From RFPI01 sp964398195 (lineage in GTDB: Bacteria; Pseudomonadota; Gammaproteobacteria; Burkholderiales; Methylophilaceae): DNA of 21,292 nucleotides. The DNA lies in the NCBI GenBank assembly GCA_964398195.1, contig CAYNLW010000018.1, forward strand, positions 1-21,292, read 5' to 3'. Below, piece by piece: positions 1 to 7,336 of this stretch. Under the pieces are notes generated by a model. It ran no database searches, was not told the DNA's origin, and was given only the letters and a program-made list of their open reading frames with translations. Positions within the stretch are counted from its first letter, which is position 1. Each line of letters begins with the position of its first letter. Both the position numbers and the translations under genes were made by a program.

Positions 1-34
1 AATCCGGTGCCTTAACCAGCTTGGCGACTCCCCA
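1..34 (-). tRNA. tRNA-Gln, 5' half only (cut by window edge)
   Basis: Read on the minus strand, the sequence from 34 down to 1 starts TGGGGAGTCGCCAAG and has the D-arm and the 5' side of the anticodon stem (CCGGA) of a bacterial glutamine tRNA. Visible parts are the 7-base acceptor strand TGGGGAG, T8, the D-stem GCC/GGC with its GG-containing loop, and CCGGATT, which ends just before the anticodon. The anticodon and the 3' half lie outside the window. Isotype is therefore assigned from the 5' half, mainly the unusual U1 and the GGGG acceptor that mark tRNA-Gln. The gene starts 13 bases after the ispE stop on the same strand, so it is probably co-transcribed with ispE. From memory, ispE-tRNA-Gln-prs is a common betaproteobacterial order. 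Confidence 0.85.
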
Positions 35-47
35 AAAACCTTTAATG

Positions 48-1040
48 CTAAGCAGCGAGATTATACAGCGGATGCTGCGCTAAACCGAGTGCTAAGCTTG
101 AAAAAACTGCTGTTTGGTCTTGCTGCACAGATGCTTGAATGCTTGTCAAATCTAGCGCTGTTTGCCCCGCGCTGGGTAGTGCTTGGGCGATAAATACGCT
201 AGCACCTGAACCACTCATGCGCGCCTCTCCAAACTTGCTAAGTAAGTCTAAACAGGCTTTAACGGCGGGGTAACGTTGGCATACGACAGCGCTTAAATCG
301 TTACCAAATGCGGGTGTTTGAACAGACTTCATTGACGCATTGTGCTGCTTACCTTGCAAAACAGAGTCTAGCCCTGCCTGCAAAAAGGCGGCTATTGTCG
401 TGGGATTTGTGTTTCTTGTCAATTCCTCGGCTTGAAATATTTGCGCAGTAGCGACCTGAATTGGTGGTGTCAAAATCAGCAACTGCATGGCAGGCAGAGT
501 GAGCGCTGTGAGTTGCTCGCCTATGCCTTCCACCCATGCGTTTTGCCCAAAAATAAAGAATGGCACATCGGCGCCTAGTTGTTCGCCCAATCGCATCAAT
601 TGTTCACGCGATAACTGGCAACCCCACAACTGATTTAGCGCAATCAATACGCTGGCCGCGTCTGAGCTACCACCACCCAAGCCAGCGCCGATAGGAATGC
701 GCTTATCAATGGCGATCGATACACCTTGTTGACAGCCGCAATGGCGTTGTAAAAGTTGCGCCGCGCGCACGGTCAGATCTTGTGCATAAGGGGTATTGGG
801 CAGTGCGGTCAGTTGTTGTATTTGGCCGTCTTGGCGAAGTTTGAGATAAATGGTGTCGTGCAAGTCGATCAGTTGAAATACGCTTTGCAATAAATGATAG
901 CCATCAGCACGGCGCCCCACCACATGCAAAAACAAATTCACTTTAGCGGGCGCTGCATAGGCTTGAAAGCCGTCTTCAAGCAGCGCGGCAAAGTTGATAC
1001 CGGAAGGCGAGGGGTGAGTGGAAGAAGATGACAGGGTCAT
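48..1040 (-). CDS. ispE: 4-diphosphocytidyl-2-C-methyl-D-erythritol kinase (IspE)
   Basis: Cytosolic GHMP-family kinase of the MEP isoprenoid pathway. It phosphorylates the 2-hydroxyl of CDP-methylerythritol with ATP. The protein is 330 aa. Family hallmarks seen are APAKVNLFLHVVGRRADGYH near residues 30-49, the ATP-binding loop PIGAGLGGGSSDAA near residue 116, and a C-terminal RMSGSGASVF motif. The usual length is about 280-300 aa. The excess is a roughly 28-residue N-terminal segment ahead of the conserved YAAPAKVN block. No in-frame ATG, GTG or TTG lies closer to that block, so the ATG at 1040 is kept although no clear ribosome site precedes it. It is the third gene of the TPR-lolB-ispE set, 51 bp downstream of lolB, and leads directly into tRNA-Gln. 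Confidence 0.95.
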   Translation of the reverse strand: MTLSSSSTHPSPSGINFAALLEDGFQAYAAPAKVNLFLHVVGRRADGYHLLQSVFQLIDLHDTIYLKLRQDGQIQQLTALPNTPYAQDLTVRAAQLLQRHCGCQQGVSIAIDKRIPIGAGLGGGSSDAASVLIALNQLWGCQLSREQLMRLGEQLGADVPFFIFGQNAWVEGIGEQLTALTLPAMQLLILTPPIQVATAQIFQAEELTRNTNPTTIAAFLQAGLDSVLQGKQHNASMKSVQTPAFGNDLSAVVCQRYPAVKACLDLLSKFGEARMSGSGASVFIAQALPSAGQTALDLTSIQASVQQDQTAVFSSLALGLAQHPLYNLAA

Positions 1041-1091
1041 GGGCTTGAGTGCGGGGCTAATGAATGACAGGGCTAAATTATACCGCCGCCA

Positions 1092-1859
1092 TTATTCCCT
1101 AGTTGCCGCCGGCACGGCAATAGGCGTTTTAGCAGGCACAGGCGTTTCCGCCAAATGCCATTCGTCCACAATCAAACGCAAATACATCTTGGGATGACGC
1201 AGCGTTAATTTGACGGGCAAGTCCACCGCAGCTGACGCTGTTGGCGCGGGCAGGCTGTTGGCGAATAGGTCTTGCGCCAGATAATCGCTGTATTGCACAG
1301 TCCAATCCGCTTGTTGAAACGTGCTTAAACGGCCTTGCGCATCCCATTGCAACTGGCCAATCAAGCCGGCGCCAGTGCGCCCGACTATCCAATCCTTGAG
1401 TTGCTTGGCCGGCAGAGGCCAACCTAAAATCTGCTGGGTCAGCGTTTCTACATCTTGGGCTTGATATTGCTTGCCGTCGCTTTGCGTTAGTGTGACTTGC
1501 TGCTCATCGATATCAATCTCGGCAATACTATTGCCCAAAGGTGAAATCAACGCGATATGTTGTTGCTGGTCTTGTTTGCGCCACTGGATTTGCCCGCTAT
1601 AGCCGCGCCCATCGTATTGCACCGCCATACGGCCGTGGATAAAGAAATCGCTAATCGCTTGTAGGGTTTGTTGATGTTGTTGCGCCAGTTGTTGCTGAGT
1701 CAATTGCTGCGGCGCTGCTGCGCTCGTTATCGGCTGGCTAGATGGGCTGGTGGTGGGCTGTGGCTTGCTGATTTTTTGCAAAGGGCAAGCACACAGCGAT
1801 AAGCATAATAGGGTGAGGGTTAGTTTTACAGGGGTGGCTGTCTGCAAGAACACGCTCAC
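1092..1859 (-). CDS. lolB: Outer-membrane lipoprotein receptor LolB
   Basis: LolB accepts lipoproteins from periplasmic LolA and inserts them into the inner leaflet of the outer membrane. The 255-aa protein has a lipoprotein-type N terminus: hydrophobic residues 11-24, then Cys25 in the context LCAC, a slightly unusual lipobox because -2 is Cys. The mature part starts with a Gln-rich linker (about residues 45-66). It continues with the LolB/LolA beta-barrel signature: FFIHGRMAVQYDGRGYSGQI, then SPLGNSIAEI, then the conserved LGWPLPAKQLKDWIVGR block. The start is GTG at 1859, and its last bases overlap the TGA stop of the upstream TPR gene (GTGA, 4 nt). This suggests translational coupling. 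A second in-frame GTG lies two codons later. Confidence 0.92.
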   Translation of the reverse strand: MSVFLQTATPVKLTLTLLCLSLCACPLQKISKPQPTTSPSSQPITSAAAPQQLTQQQLAQQHQQTLQAISDFFIHGRMAVQYDGRGYSGQIQWRKQDQQQHIALISPLGNSIAEIDIDEQQVTLTQSDGKQYQAQDVETLTQQILGWPLPAKQLKDWIVGRTGAGLIGQLQWDAQGRLSTFQQADWTVQYSDYLAQDLFANSLPAPTASAAVDLPVKLTLRHPKMYLRLIVDEWHLAETPVPAKTPIAVPAATRE

Positions 1860-3616
1860 AAATCAGGTAAAAAGCGTTTGATGGTAGCTTTTAACGCTTC
1901 ATTGTCAGGGTGCAATACAAAGGCATCGCGCAAGATGGTGGTGGCTTGCTCTTTCTGACCCTTAATCCATAACACTTCGCCTAAGTGAGCGGCGATTTCT
2001 GGGTCAGCTTGCGCTTGATGCGCCTGTTTTAAGTAGTGCAAAGCCTCATCGTGCAAGCCCAAGCGATATAGCACCCAGCCCAAGCTATCGACCACAAAAT
2101 GATCATTTGGGTTAAGCGATAAAGCACGTTCGATTAAATAGCGCGCTTCTTTAAGATTGATATTTCTATCGGCAAAGGAATAACCCAAAGCGTTATAAGC
2201 TTGTGGGTTTTCTGGGCGATTTTGGATAATGCGACGTAGTTGCTTCTCGGCGATGTCGTAACGTTTTAGATGCTCGGCTTGCATAGCGTATTCATAAGCC
2301 AAGTCATAGGCTTCAGGCAGTGCAGCAACCGCTTTGCCTAACAAATCAAACGAGTCTTTGCGGCGATTGGCCTGTACCAATAAACTGGACTGCATCAATA
2401 CCACCGAAGCGCGTTGTTGATTGCTTAGATTGCTCATCTGATTAAGGAAGGCGATAGCTGCATCTACGCCTTTGGTGCGGTTAAGCAAGTTGGCAATATT
2501 TAAATTTGCCTCCACATAGCGGTTGGGTGTGTTGATGCCTAGTTGGTCATTGCCAAGGTTGGCTTCGTTTTGCACTTGCTTATACCAAAAAATCGCTTGT
2601 GCATCGTTCAGTCTTTTCTCGGCTACTTGACCGAGGTAGAGATAAATTTGGTCTTTGTCTTTTAAGTCGAAATTCAGCGCCTGTTTAAAATATTTTTCTG
2701 CCGCGTCGTAATCCGTTGCTTCCGCTGATAGCAAGCCCAATACCACAGTGATTTCTGCAACATGGTCTTTTCTGTCTAATAATTTAATTAGTTGCTGTTT
2801 GGCTTGATCAAAGCTTTTGGTGCTAAGCATCATTTTTGCCATATTCAACCGAGCATCATAAGCATCTGGGTGTTTAGCTAAATAAGCTTGATAGTAATTG
2901 ATGGCTTGTTCGGGCGAACGACGGAACAGCGCATCGGCTAAATGAATAACGCCGATTTCCCAATCTGGACGGATTTGATTGGCTTTTTCCGCTTGGCTAA
3001 TGGCTAATTCAATATTGCCACTATGCAAAGCCGCTTGGCTAATCGCCAAAAAGCCTTCTGGCATATCAGGATAGGGTTGCGCCAATTCTTGTACCAAATT
3101 CAGCACAGCATTTTTGTCGCGTTGAGCAGCTAACAGCGGCTCTAATTGAAGAAATGCGGCAGGCTTGTCATTGCTCAGGGCAATCAGTTGTTTAAGATAG
3201 GGTTTGGCGGATTTGGTATCGCCATTAAACAGTAAAAATTGCGAAATGGTTTGATTGGCGGCGATAGAATCTGGGGCTAATTGGCTCCATAGCTTGGCGG
3301 CTTCAAAACTCAAACGTGGCGATTTAGCAAAAAAAGCCAGCTTGGTAGAGCGCTCGGCCAGCTCGCTATCACTCAGTGCATTGGCTAATTCGTAAAATAA
3401 TTGACTAGCCACCACCGCCTCACCACGCTGACCAGCGACCTCGGCTAGTAAATACTTAAATACCATCTCGGCTTGTTTGGCATTTTCGTCATTGATTTCT
3501 ACCACAGGTTTTTCGACAGGAGCGGCGGCTGGCTTTTTATTATCTGCTTGGGCGCTGCTGGCAATGACGAGTGCATACAGGCAGGAAATCAATACAGCGT
3601 ATTTTTTTAGGGTCAT
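1856..3616 (-). CDS. Periplasmic tetratricopeptide-repeat protein encoded upstream of lolB
   Basis: 586-aa exported TPR protein of unknown biochemical role. It has an N-terminal signal peptide: KK at residues 4-5, a hydrophobic core about residues 7-22, and a likely cleavage after AQA at residue 24. TPR-like helical repeats fill most of the rest. The clearest are in the C-terminal third: AYNALGYSFADR, then VDSLGWVLYRLGLHDEAL, then PEIAAHLGEVLWIKG. That C-terminal pattern matches the TPR protein commonly encoded beside lolB in betaproteobacteria (remembered synteny). The genetic linkage suggests a role in envelope assembly, but this is inference. ATG at 3616 is the only Met start giving the whole signal peptide. 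No strong Shine-Dalgarno sequence is visible. It is the first gene of the operon and overlaps lolB by 4 nt. Confidence 0.88.
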   Translation of the reverse strand: MTLKKYAVLISCLYALVIASSAQADNKKPAAAPVEKPVVEINDENAKQAEMVFKYLLAEVAGQRGEAVVASQLFYELANALSDSELAERSTKLAFFAKSPRLSFEAAKLWSQLAPDSIAANQTISQFLLFNGDTKSAKPYLKQLIALSNDKPAAFLQLEPLLAAQRDKNAVLNLVQELAQPYPDMPEGFLAISQAALHSGNIELAISQAEKANQIRPDWEIGVIHLADALFRRSPEQAINYYQAYLAKHPDAYDARLNMAKMMLSTKSFDQAKQQLIKLLDRKDHVAEITVVLGLLSAEATDYDAAEKYFKQALNFDLKDKDQIYLYLGQVAEKRLNDAQAIFWYKQVQNEANLGNDQLGINTPNRYVEANLNIANLLNRTKGVDAAIAFLNQMSNLSNQQRASVVLMQSSLLVQANRRKDSFDLLGKAVAALPEAYDLAYEYAMQAEHLKRYDIAEKQLRRIIQNRPENPQAYNALGYSFADRNINLKEARYLIERALSLNPNDHFVVDSLGWVLYRLGLHDEALHYLKQAHQAQADPEIAAHLGEVLWIKGQKEQATTILRDAFVLHPDNEALKATIKRFLPDL

Positions 3617-3680
3617 GTTGGTAAGCTTTTTAAATAGGGTAAGAAAAGTGAGGCAAAGTTTTAGTCAGTCGCCGCTTGAG

Positions 3681-3714
3681 CAAGTTCAGCTAAAAAACAA
3701 GTTCAGCTAAAAAA
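3681..3714. repeat. Perfect tandem duplication of a 17-bp unit
   Basis: The unit CAAGTTCAGCTAAAAAA occurs twice head to tail, at 3681-3697 and 3698-3714, with no mismatch. It lies 65-98 bp upstream of the TPR gene start, where minus-strand promoter elements would be expected. It could be a recent slippage duplication or a pair of protein-binding sites. Confidence 0.95.
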
Positions 3715-3974
3715 TGTCCTGACTATATCCGTTTCGGCATGACTTTCCAAGTGGGGCGCGCTTAAGCGGGCAAAATTATTTTTACTTCACGGGCTAAAAT
3801 TTTTCTCTAGCAAAGCCTTATATTGGACTAGATGATTTTGTGCCACGCAAGGTAAAGCGATGAGCAAGCAAAATTCCCTGCACATATTGCCCAGTAAAAG
3901 TTAAAATGCCCGCCCGTTCAAAGTTAAAATTGAACCGAAATTAATAATCGCTTATCCAAAGCAACGACGTAAGC

Positions 3975-4003
3975 AAGCCTTGACATCGGTCAGGCCTTTT
4001 TTT
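3975..4003 (+). terminator. Terminator-like hairpin with T-run ahead of the ABC operon (possible attenuator)
   Basis: AAGCCTTGAC (3975-3984) can pair with GTCAGGCCTT (3989-3998) around the loop ATCG, with one C-C mismatch and one G-T wobble. Seven T residues follow (3997-4003). It reads like an intrinsic terminator on the plus strand, 54 bp before the ABC ATPase start. No plus-strand gene precedes it, so if it works it would end a short leader or small RNA. The same bases contain a perfect -35 box (see the next entry), so the two readings compete. Confidence 0.4.
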
Positions 4004-4008
4004 AACGT
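3980..4008 (+). promoter_or_regulatory. Candidate sigma70 promoter for the ABC operon
   Basis: TTGACA at 3980-3985 is a perfect -35 hexamer. Exactly 17 bp downstream is TAACGT (4003-4008), which matches only 3 of 6 bases of the -10 consensus. Transcription would start about 4015, giving a leader of roughly 40 nt before the ATG at 4057, with GGAG at 4042-4045 as ribosome site. The weak -10 keeps this tentative. Confidence 0.35.
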
Positions 4009-4056
4009 TATGCGCCTTTGAAATAGGCAATCTATCATCTCGGAGTGATGTGAATA

Positions 4057-5106
4057 ATGGCAACGACTAGGGCAAGCACTAAGGCAAAGGTGAGCAGCAC
4101 AGCCAGTAGCAAAAGCAATAGCAAATCAAGCACAGCAGTGAGTGAGCAAGCTAGCACCAAAGCGAGCGCGAATAATACGCCGGCTGCGCTTGAAATCACG
4201 GTCAGCGCTGAGCACTTGACGCGCTTGTATGGCGGTCGTGCGGCGGTTAGTGATGTCAGCTTTACCCTGAATAAAGGCGAAGTGTTGGGCTTCTTGGGTC
4301 CTAATGGCGCGGGTAAATCGACCACCATGAAAATGCTGACTGGCAATCTGGCGCCAAGCGAAGGCAGCGTTAAGATTTGCGGTATCGATATGATAGAAAA
4401 CCCCAAACAAGCCAAAGCGCTAATCGGCTATTTGCCAGAAACGCCACCTTTATATAAAGAATTGACGGTAGATGAATTTCTCACCGTGACTGCACGTTTG
4501 CATGGCATGTCTGGCAAAGCCATCAAGCCAGCAGTCGAGCGCGCCAAACAGCGTTGTGGTTTGACCGAGATGAGCAAGCGCTTGATTGAGAATTTATCTA
4601 AAGGCTATCAACAGCGCGTAGGGATTGCGCAAGCCATTATTCATAACCCTATGGTGGTGATCTTAGACGAACCTACGGTAGGGCTAGACCCGATACAGAT
4701 ACGCGATATTCGTACCCTGATTAAAGAATTGGGCAAAGAGCATAGCGTGATTCTTTCTACCCATATCCTGCCTGAAGTGGAAATCGTATGCGACCGAGTG
4801 CAAATTATTGATAAGGGTCAATTAGTGTTTAATGGCCCGATTGATATGCTGAAGCAACAACGCATAGGCAATCGCTTATTGCTAGGCATGCACAAGGCGC
4901 CAAGTTTGGCGACGCTGGAAAAAATTGCCCATGTAGAAAAAGCCGAGGCCTTGGAAAACGGCATGATACGCGTGTATTTCACCCCGGGGGAATCGCCTGC
5001 TGAGCAGTTGGTGGCGGCTGCGGTGAAAGCAAACTGGGGTCTTTATCAAATTCAACCTGACCAAACCTCATTAGAAGATGTGTTTGTGCAGTTGACCCAT
5101 CAATAA
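4057..5106 (+). CDS. ABC transporter ATP-binding protein, Gld-like ABC-2 system
   Basis: 349-aa cytoplasmic ATPase that would power the ABC-2 type permease encoded next to it. Motifs in order: Walker A GPNGAGKST (residues 81-89), a Q-loop region where Glu replaces Gln (LPETPPLY, about 126-133), signature LSKGYQQR (180-187), Walker B VVILDEP (200-206), and H-loop His236 (STHIL). The C-terminal tail of about 100 aa fits the GldA/CcmA-like family. Residues 1-45 are an unusual Ala/Ser/Thr/Lys-rich low-complexity extension ahead of the usual start of the fold (ITVSAEHLTRLYGG). GGAG at 4042-4045 and the in-frame TGA at 4051-4053 support the ATG at 4057. It is the first gene of a four-gene operon. 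The substrate is unknown. Confidence 0.92.
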   Translation: MATTRASTKAKVSSTASSKSNSKSSTAVSEQASTKASANNTPAALEITVSAEHLTRLYGGRAAVSDVSFTLNKGEVLGFLGPNGAGKSTTMKMLTGNLAPSEGSVKICGIDMIENPKQAKALIGYLPETPPLYKELTVDEFLTVTARLHGMSGKAIKPAVERAKQRCGLTEMSKRLIENLSKGYQQRVGIAQAIIHNPMVVILDEPTVGLDPIQIRDIRTLIKELGKEHSVILSTHILPEVEIVCDRVQIIDKGQLVFNGPIDMLKQQRIGNRLLLGMHKAPSLATLEKIAHVEKAEALENGMIRVYFTPGESPAEQLVAAAVKANWGLYQIQPDQTSLEDVFVQLTHQ

Positions 5107-5130
5107 TCCTTGTCTAAAGAGAGTATGTCT

Positions 5131-5877
5131 ATGATTTGGCATTTAGCGCGAAAAGAAATTAAAAGTCTGTTTGCCTCCCCTATGGGTTGGGTGATATTGG
5201 CCTTGCTTCAGTTCTGGCTAGGATTAAAGTTTTATAGCGGCATCAATAATTATTTTCAGGTGATGTCCGGCATTATTCGCCCAGCTGAACGTATGGGGGT
5301 GACCTCGTTTATCGGGCAAAGCGTATTTGGTGATGCTTCCTTCTTTATGCTGGTGGCAGTGCCGCTATTGTCCATGCGCTTGATTAGTGAAGAACGCAAA
5401 AGCAACACCTTGCCATTCTTGATGACCGCACCTTTGTCCTTAACGCAAATCGTCATTGGCAAGTTTGTCGGGCTAGTGGCGTTTTTATCCATCTTGATAG
5501 GCTTTGTCTTAATCATGTTGAGTAGCTTAGGTTTATGGGCAGAAATTGATTACGGCTATTTATTCTCCAATACCCTAGGCCTATGGTTATTGGTCGCCAG
5601 CTTCTGTTCTTTGGGCTTATATTTTTCTAGCCTGACCGCGCAGCCTGTGGTGGCGGCGATTATTACCTTTATCGCGCTATTCGGCTTGATGATTTTTGAC
5701 CGATTCTTTACTGGCAATGAGGGCAGCATCATGAACTACCTATCCATGATGCAACACTTTCAGCCGTTTGCTCGTGGCTTGATAGATAGTGCGGATATCG
5801 CCTATTTCTTATTGTTTATCACGACCTTCTTAACATTAACCATACGCCGCTTAGACGCGGATCGTCTGCGCGGATAA
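5131..5877 (+). CDS. ABC-2 type permease subunit (GldF-like)
   Basis: 248-aa inner-membrane protein with about six hydrophobic segments (roughly residues 18-35, 70-85, 105-135, 147-168, 171-190 and 223-238). The family motif RLISEERKSNTLPFLMTAPLS lies near residues 83-103. MIWHLARKEIKSLF at the N terminus is typical of GldF/ABC-2 permeases. An upstream in-frame TTG (5110) and ATG (5125) are possible starts. I chose the ATG at 5131 because AAAGAGAG at 5116-5123 has correct spacing to it and the family usually begins there. The gene lies 24 bp after the ATPase stop and 13 bp before the gldG-like gene, so co-transcription is very likely. Confidence 0.9.
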   Translation: MIWHLARKEIKSLFASPMGWVILALLQFWLGLKFYSGINNYFQVMSGIIRPAERMGVTSFIGQSVFGDASFFMLVAVPLLSMRLISEERKSNTLPFLMTAPLSLTQIVIGKFVGLVAFLSILIGFVLIMLSSLGLWAEIDYGYLFSNTLGLWLLVASFCSLGLYFSSLTAQPVVAAIITFIALFGLMIFDRFFTGNEGSIMNYLSMMQHFQPFARGLIDSADIAYFLLFITTFLTLTIRRLDADRLRG

Positions 5878-5890
5878 AGGTGCTTGCTCT

Positions 5891-7297
5891 ATGAAAACTC
5901 AAGTCAAATTACGCCTTCAGTTATGGATGCAAAATAGCTTTTTTGTCATTCTATTTTTGCTGTTGATAGGCTTGCTAGGCTGGATTAGCCATCAATACCA
6001 TATCGCGACCGATGTGACGCAAAGCTCGCGCAATATCCTCAGCGAGGGCAGTGTTAATGTGCTCAAGCAAATGAAGTCGCCTATTCATATTACGGTGTTT
6101 GCTTCTGCGGATAATGCCTCGCATGGCGAAACCTATCGCAAGGGAGTGAAAGATTTTATCTATCGCTATCAACGCACCAAGCCTGATATTGCAGTGGAAT
6201 TTGTCAGTCCGGCCGAGGACCCTAAACGCACGCAAGACGCTGGCGTGGTGGCCGAAGGTGAATTGGTGGTGGAATATGAAAAACGTTCCGAGCACCTACA
6301 ACCGCCGTATGCAGAGCAAGAGATGACCAATTTATTGGTACGTTTGTCGCGCACTCGTGAACAGGCGATTATGTATTTAGATGGCCACGGCGAGCGCAAT
6401 CTGCTGGGCAAGAAAGATAACGATATCGGCGAATTTGGTAAGCAATTAGAAGATAAGGGCTTTAAGTTCGCGAATCCAGACTTAGTTAATGGCAAGAATA
6501 TTCCTGAGAAAAGCGCCATGTTGGTGGTGGCTGGACCACAAAAAGATTTGACCGAAATCGAGGTTAAGAAAATCAAGGCTTGGTTAGACAGTGGCGGTAA
6601 TTTCTTGTGGCTGTTGGACGACCAAAATGTGCGTGGTATGCAGAGCATCGCCGAATATTTGGGCTTGCAAGTATCCGCTGGCGTGGTCGTCAATCCTAGC
6701 GCGGCCAAAGAGAGCGGTAGCGCCAAGCACGTGTATAGCTATCAATACGCTGACCACCCCATCACGCGTAACTTTATGTTGCGCACTTTGTTCCAACAGG
6801 CACACCAAGTGCAAGCGCGTGGCACGGAAGAAAATGGTTGGCAAGTGACCGACTTGATCGACGTAGCCGCCGCTGGGTGGTTAGAGAACGATGCCAAGGA
6901 GTTGGCTGGCGATGCAGGCAAGCTCAGTTTCGAAGCGAATAAAGACGTCTCTGGCCCGATTAATATCGCCGTGGCGCTAGAGAGAAAATACGGCAAAAAA
7001 GGCCAGCGCGTGGTGGTGGTCGGCAATGCCAATTTCTTATCTAACACCTTTGTCGCGACACAAGGCAATTTGGATTTGGGCGTTAATATCGTCAATTGGT
7101 TGGCCGGCGAGGATACGCTGATTACCATACAGCCTAAGCCGCTGAAAGACGCCAACGTCAATATTCAACCTGGCTTGCTTACTTGGCTGATTTTCTTGCC
7201 GGTATTCGACCGCCCCTTGGGACTATTTATGCTAGTAATCCCATTGGCTTTATTGATTATCGGGGTGATGAACTGGCTCAAGCGTCGTCGTGCTTAA
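5891..7297 (+). CDS. GldG-family protein of the ABC-2 system
   Basis: 468-aa membrane-anchored protein. One transmembrane segment lies near the N terminus (about residues 15-33). A long extracytoplasmic domain follows, with a second hydrophobic segment near the C terminus (about 443-462) and a short RRR tail. The soluble part matches the GldG/ABC-type uncharacterised transport family (PF09822-like): an N-terminal ITVFASADN strand, YLDGHGER at residues 162-169, and VKKIKAWLDSGGNFLWLLDD further on. In gliding Bacteroidetes, GldA, GldF and GldG are made together. Here there is no sign of gliding genes, so the name is only a family label. The start ATG is preceded by AAAGG about 11 nt upstream. 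Confidence 0.9.
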   Translation: MKTQVKLRLQLWMQNSFFVILFLLLIGLLGWISHQYHIATDVTQSSRNILSEGSVNVLKQMKSPIHITVFASADNASHGETYRKGVKDFIYRYQRTKPDIAVEFVSPAEDPKRTQDAGVVAEGELVVEYEKRSEHLQPPYAEQEMTNLLVRLSRTREQAIMYLDGHGERNLLGKKDNDIGEFGKQLEDKGFKFANPDLVNGKNIPEKSAMLVVAGPQKDLTEIEVKKIKAWLDSGGNFLWLLDDQNVRGMQSIAEYLGLQVSAGVVVNPSAAKESGSAKHVYSYQYADHPITRNFMLRTLFQQAHQVQARGTEENGWQVTDLIDVAAAGWLENDAKELAGDAGKLSFEANKDVSGPINIAVALERKYGKKGQRVVVVGNANFLSNTFVATQGNLDLGVNIVNWLAGEDTLITIQPKPLKDANVNIQPGLLTWLIFLPVFDRPLGLFMLVIPLALLIIGVMNWLKRRRA

Positions 7298-7336
7298 GCG
7301 TTATTCAATCCGCACTGGCTAAAGGATAAATCGCAT

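Larger units (their letters stand above)
3617..4056. other. Divergent intergenic region between the TPR-lolB-ispE operon and the ABC operon
   Basis: 440 bp without a convincing gene. It must contain promoters for both flanking operons. Contents seen: a perfect 17-bp tandem repeat (3681-3714), an 11-bp direct repeat AAAGTTAAAAT (3897-3907 and 3920-3930), an inverted repeat GTTCAA/TTGAAC (3916-3921/3930-3935), a 14-codon ORF with a modest AAGG site (3860-3904), and a hairpin with a seven-T run (3975-4003). It is more AT-rich than the flanking genes. Apparent ORFs on either strand here are short and lack family signatures. Confidence 0.7.

Noticed and set aside
3681..3714. CRISPR-like repeat
   Set aside because: Two copies with no spacer between them and no cas genes; it is a tandem duplication.
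4035..4415. A 126-aa minus-strand frame opposite the start of the ABC ATPase
   Set aside because: It is the complement of the ATPase coding sequence and its low-complexity tail; it is Leu/Ala-rich by reflection and has no family signature.
5110..5130. TTG 5110 and ATG 5125 as starts of the permease
   Set aside because: AAAGAGAG is best spaced for ATG 5131, and the family normally begins MIW..ARKE there. The longer forms remain possible.
6169..6844. Minus-strand frames of 185 and 86 aa opposite the gldG-like gene
   Set aside because: They are antisense shadows of a well-supported gene, with no ribosome sites or recognisable domains.
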